Positions 61,266-64,000 of a DNA stretch of 64,000 nucleotides are shown piece by piece. The DNA is from Mesorhizobium loti (GTDB lineage Bacteria > Pseudomonadota > Alphaproteobacteria > Rhizobiales > Rhizobiaceae). The notes beneath the pieces are model-generated. The model did no database searches, was not told where the DNA came from, and worked only from the letters and a program-made list of their open reading frames with translations. The stretch covers positions 62,001 to 126,000 of the forward strand of contig NZ_QGGH01000002.1 in the NCBI RefSeq assembly GCF_003148495.1, written 5' to 3'. The position numbers were made by a program, and so were the translations under genes. Numbering within the stretch: position 1 is the first letter of the stretch; every line of letters begins with the position of its first letter.

Positions 61266-62738
61266 TCACTCCTCCTCATATGCATCCCGAAAATCAGCGC
61301 CGATTTCACCGAGGAAGCTTTTTTCCGCGCTCTCGGCGATTTCACGGTGGCGTTTCTGGTAAAGCTCCCACAGCTTGGCGCCGCGCCCGCCCGAAAGCAG
61401 GGTGCCAATCGCGGAATTCGATTTCAGCTCTTCCTCGATCGCTGCCGGGTCAAAACGGTCAATCATCCGCCGCAAGGCGCCCTGTACGCCCCGCCAGGCG
61501 CGCACGTGATGTTGAGCGAGGTCGCGAACCGCGTCGGCGATTGCCGCTTCGCCGGCGAGAAATCCGGCGCTGCGCTCGGCGAGAAGCGTGACGATGGCGT
61601 CGTCGACCGTCGGCAGAAACTTGAGCGGATTGACTTCGGAAGCCCCGACCATGGTCTGGGCGACGCGAGCGTTTCCCTTTTCCTCGGCCCGCTTGCGCAG
61701 AAGCTGCATCAGGCCTTCCATCATCAGCCGATATTCGCGGCCAAACTTCTCCATTTCCGCAATGCTGTCGCGCCCGGGGAAATCGGCTTCCTCGACACCC
61801 ATGCCGTGCAGGAATGCGGAGCGAAGCGCCATGTCCTCCAACTGCGACGCTGCCGGCAGGCGGGCGGGTTTGGCAGCGGCACCTGTCCGCGCCGGAGGCG
61901 GGACGTCAGCCGCTTGCGCGGGCAAATCCCAGGGATTGGCGGATTGTGGTCGTTGGGCGACGCGCTCGCGCTGTCCGGCCGAGCCGGTGCCGTTTGCCGA
62001 GCCGGGCGCCGCGGCTGATCCGAAACCAAAATCATCATTGAAATCGGACGGCTTTCCATGAGCGCGTTCAGCTCCGCGGCTGGGGGGCGGCACGGGGTCG
62101 AGGCTGAATGGGTCCGCCTGGTTCGCCGCGCCGCCCGATTCGGGGTGAGGGGCGGCATTTTTCGGCGCCGGCGTTGAAACCGGATCGAGGCTGAACGGGT
62201 CATCGAAAGCAGGCGAGCTGCGCTGGCCGGAGGCTGCACGCTCGAACGCACCCGCAACCGGCTGCTCGAACGGGTTCGGCAGATCAGCCGGACGCGGCCG
62301 TCGCGGCTCTTCTTCGACCTTGGCGGAAAAGAAGTCGTCGCGGCCGATGCTCACCGGCGCCCGGGATGCCGACGGCAGGCGTTCCGGAGCCGGCTGGCCG
62401 GCTGTGGGTGCTTGGGCGGTTGGCGTCTGCAGATCGACATAGATGACGTAGTCGCCCAGTCTCAGCCGCATGCCGCTTTGAAGGCGCGTCGACTTGCCGG
62501 CGCCAAGCGGACTGTCAGAGTCGTTTATGAACAGTCCGCTGCTTGACGTATCGGTGACGAAATATCCATCTCGCCCACCCGAGATCCTGCAATGAGCCCG
62601 CGAAACGAACATGTCGGGATCGTCGATCTGCCAGCCTGCGTCCGCGCTGCGGCCGATCACCAGCTCGCCCTCGTCCAGCCGGGTCTGCCGTACCGCCTGG
62701 GTGCGTGGCCCTTGCTCCAGCGTCAGCAGCAGGCTCAT
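61266..62738 (-). CDS. tagH: FHA-domain protein of the type VI locus (TagH/Fha), second copy
   Basis: The 490-aa protein has an N-terminal FHA domain (about 1-100; VIGRSADAGWQIDDPDMFVSRAHC, SSSGLFIND), a proline-rich linker with a repeated DPFSLDPV motif, and the type VI FHA C-terminal domain (NPLKFLPTVDDAIVTLLAER). It is the usual phosphothreonine-reading switch target of PpkA. The ATG overlaps the TssG stop by 4 nt. Confidence 0.92.
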   Translation of the reverse strand: MSLLLTLEQGPRTQAVRQTRLDEGELVIGRSADAGWQIDDPDMFVSRAHCRISGGRDGYFVTDTSSSGLFINDSDSPLGAGKSTRLQSGMRLRLGDYVIYVDLQTPTAQAPTAGQPAPERLPSASRAPVSIGRDDFFSAKVEEEPRRPRPADLPNPFEQPVAGAFERAASGQRSSPAFDDPFSLDPVSTPAPKNAAPHPESGGAANQADPFSLDPVPPPSRGAERAHGKPSDFNDDFGFGSAAAPGSANGTGSAGQRERVAQRPQSANPWDLPAQAADVPPPARTGAAAKPARLPAASQLEDMALRSAFLHGMGVEEADFPGRDSIAEMEKFGREYRLMMEGLMQLLRKRAEEKGNARVAQTMVGASEVNPLKFLPTVDDAIVTLLAERSAGFLAGEAAIADAVRDLAQHHVRAWRGVQGALRRMIDRFDPAAIEEELKSNSAIGTLLSGGRGAKLWELYQKRHREIAESAEKSFLGEIGADFRDAYEEE

Positions 62739-63799
62739 GCCGCGACCCCCGCCATTTCCGGCCGCCATCCGACGATTGTCCGCAGCCGCAGATCGTCAGC
62801 ATCGCCCCTTTCAATGGGTCGCGCAAGCCAGGCGGTCCGGCCGAGCTGGACCGTTCCGAGACGGGGCGGCGGCACGGCTTCACGCGCCAGCACGATGCGC
62901 AGGTCGATGTCGAGCGATTCCCCGACCATGTCGCGAACGGCCTGCTTGAACAGTTTGAGCCGCTGGCCGCCAGGCAGGAACGCCTTGAAGTCCTCGTACC
63001 CCAGCGGGCCGACACGGAGTTCGATCCGGCTCTGGCGGTTGAAGACGCGCGGGCCGATCGTCGCCCCCCGACCGAGCCCTGCATAGGCCTTTGCAAGGCG
63101 GGTCTGGAGCCCGGTCGGGATGGTTATCCAGGCGGCGATGAACTCCTTGATCTGAACCGGCACCTTGAACGCTTCCGCCAGGAACAGTGTCAGCCGTTCC
63201 GGGCCGTCGACCTGGCTGGCGAGCGAAGCTGCCTGGCGAAGCTTCACCGTATCGAGATCGGTGTTCTGGGTGCCGGGAAGTCCGATTCCCGCCATGGCTT
63301 CAAGCATGGCGCGAACGCGCCCGCCGACCGCGCGTTCGACCTGTACAGCCGGATGCGCATCCGCCCATGCCCGATAATACAGGGCGATCATGCGGTGCTG
63401 CAGGATGTTGACGAAGTCGACGAATGTCGTGTCGCTGGTTTGCCGGGCATCGGCGCCGGTGAACCAGCGCTGCGACAGACGATCGAGCACCCAGCGTGTC
63501 AGATGCAGCGGCAGCGGACCTTCGGGTCCCATCAGGCCGAGATTTGCGACAGTGACCCTGGCCGGAGCCTTGTCCTTCGCGTCGCGGAATTCAACCACGT
63601 CCCTGGCCGAAAAGCTGAGACGCACATGCTGTCCGAGCCTTGCGGGCTCGCGCTCCGGCGAGCCGGAATAGCCGAACAGCCCGCCCCTCCGTTCGAGCCG
63701 GCGCAACAGCTCGAAGAAGTCGAACGTCTCGGACAGCCCCTCGGCCTGGTTCGGGAATGTGTCTAGATCAGGTAGCGATTGCCGGGCGTCATCGGCCAT
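62735..63799 (-). CDS. tssG: Type VI baseplate protein TssG
   Basis: The 354-aa protein matches TssG: FFELLRRLERRGGLFGYSGSPEREPARLGQ near the start, then FLGLMGPEGPLPLH-type residues (NLGLMGPEGPLPLHLTRWVL). The ATG at 63799 has AGGAGG upstream; the open frame extends further without a better start. It overlaps the TssF end by 37 nt. TssF and TssG form the baseplate wedges. Confidence 0.93.
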   Translation of the reverse strand: MADDARQSLPDLDTFPNQAEGLSETFDFFELLRRLERRGGLFGYSGSPEREPARLGQHVRLSFSARDVVEFRDAKDKAPARVTVANLGLMGPEGPLPLHLTRWVLDRLSQRWFTGADARQTSDTTFVDFVNILQHRMIALYYRAWADAHPAVQVERAVGGRVRAMLEAMAGIGLPGTQNTDLDTVKLRQAASLASQVDGPERLTLFLAEAFKVPVQIKEFIAAWITIPTGLQTRLAKAYAGLGRGATIGPRVFNRQSRIELRVGPLGYEDFKAFLPGGQRLKLFKQAVRDMVGESLDIDLRIVLAREAVPPPRLGTVQLGRTAWLARPIERGDADDLRLRTIVGWRPEMAGVAA

Positions 63800-64000
63800 G
63801 GCACATCCTCCTGCTTCTGCAGCAGCCGCGTGCGGGTTCGCACAAAGCCGTTTATACCAGCATGACGGGCAAAAAGCCGCGCCAGCAAGGCCGAAAGCAG
63901 CAATGTGCTTTGCCCTGCAAGGACCGACTGGTCGACATGCAATGTCACTTCCGTGCCGCGTCCGAAGCACATCGGTCCGTCGATCTGCAGCCGTTCAATG
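63763..64000 (-). CDS. tssF: Type VI baseplate protein TssF (partial, C-terminal end)
   Basis: Only the last 78 residues lie in the window: IERLQIDGPMCFGRGTEVTL, a hydrophobic stretch STLLLSALLARLFARHAGINGF, and the end TPGNRYLI. This matches the C-terminus of TssF (GTEVxLxVD...FxxLxxxLxxFFA). The gene continues beyond the right edge, upstream in its own direction. Confidence 0.85.
   Translation of the reverse strand, partial: IERLQIDGPMCFGRGTEVTLHVDQSVLAGQSTLLLSALLARLFARHAGINGFVRTRTRLLQKQEDVPWPMTPGNRYLI

Noticed and set aside
1..64000. tRNA, rRNA or prophage genes
   Set aside because: No cloverleaf, rRNA segment, integrase or phage structural gene other than the type VI spike proteins was recognised.

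Overview
The window is high-GC, tightly packed DNA that looks alphaproteobacterial, most likely from a Mesorhizobium-type member of the Hyphomicrobiales. The evidence is gene content (NanE-NanK fusion, rhizobial-style T6SS block, DUF1036, peptidase-C14 genes), codon bias and many 4-nt start/stop overlaps. The genus is inferred from gene style, not from a marker gene. I see no rRNA, tRNA, CRISPR array or intact insertion sequence.

Region A (1-9.6 kb) is catabolic and transport. A leftward pair (zinc deacylase, then PLP threonine/serine dehydratase) is divergent from an IclR regulator, with a perfect 10-bp inverted repeat between them. Next come a GntR/UTRA regulator flanked by matching operator-like sites, a NanE-NanK fusion that converts N-acetylmannosamine to GlcNAc-6-P, a sugar-binding protein, two ABC permeases (no ATPase gene nearby) and an S-formylglutathione hydrolase.

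Region B (9.6-24.1 kb) is built around a complete soluble di-iron propane-type monooxygenase operon: hydroxylase alpha, reductase, hydroxylase beta, coupling protein, an amidohydrolase, a DUF59 protein, a dedicated GroEL paralogue and a zinc alcohol dehydrogenase. It is preceded by a near-perfect sigma-54 promoter with repeated activator-type sites about 100 bp upstream and a leader of about 280 nt, and ends at a strong hairpin terminator. An AcoR/MimR-like sigma-54 activator follows on the opposite strand. Divergent from the operon is a four-gene leftward unit of unrecognised function (155 aa, coiled-coil 107 aa, WD40-like 375 aa, 57 aa).

Region C (24.4-33 kb) holds exported proteins: three caspase-like (peptidase C14) proteins with different C-terminal parts (Sel1 repeats; a CxxCH haem-type motif; a peptidoglycan-binding-like segment), a lipoprotein, a YceI-OmpA fusion, an OmpA-type protein, and a DUF6931-like gene interrupted by one in-frame TGA.

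Region D (33-64 kb) is a type VI secretion locus in two parts. The first is leftward: an FHA protein, TssL1, TssM1, a 53-aa small gene, PppA phosphatase, PpkA kinase, DUF1036 and a two-domain peptidoglycan hydrolase. The second, also leftward, runs TssF (partial), TssG, FHA/TagH, TssJ, TssK, TssL2, TssM2, TagF, DUF2169 adaptor, a catalytically degenerate ketosynthase-like protein, a PAAR-like (DUF4150) effector and a candidate immunity gene. Between them, rightward, lie VgrG, a DUF6484 protein and a TIGR02270 protein. Duplicated TssL, TssM and FHA genes, with only one TssJ/K/F/G set in view, suggest a second membrane-complex module tied to threonine phosphorylation. The sheath, Hcp and ClpV genes are presumably beyond the right edge.
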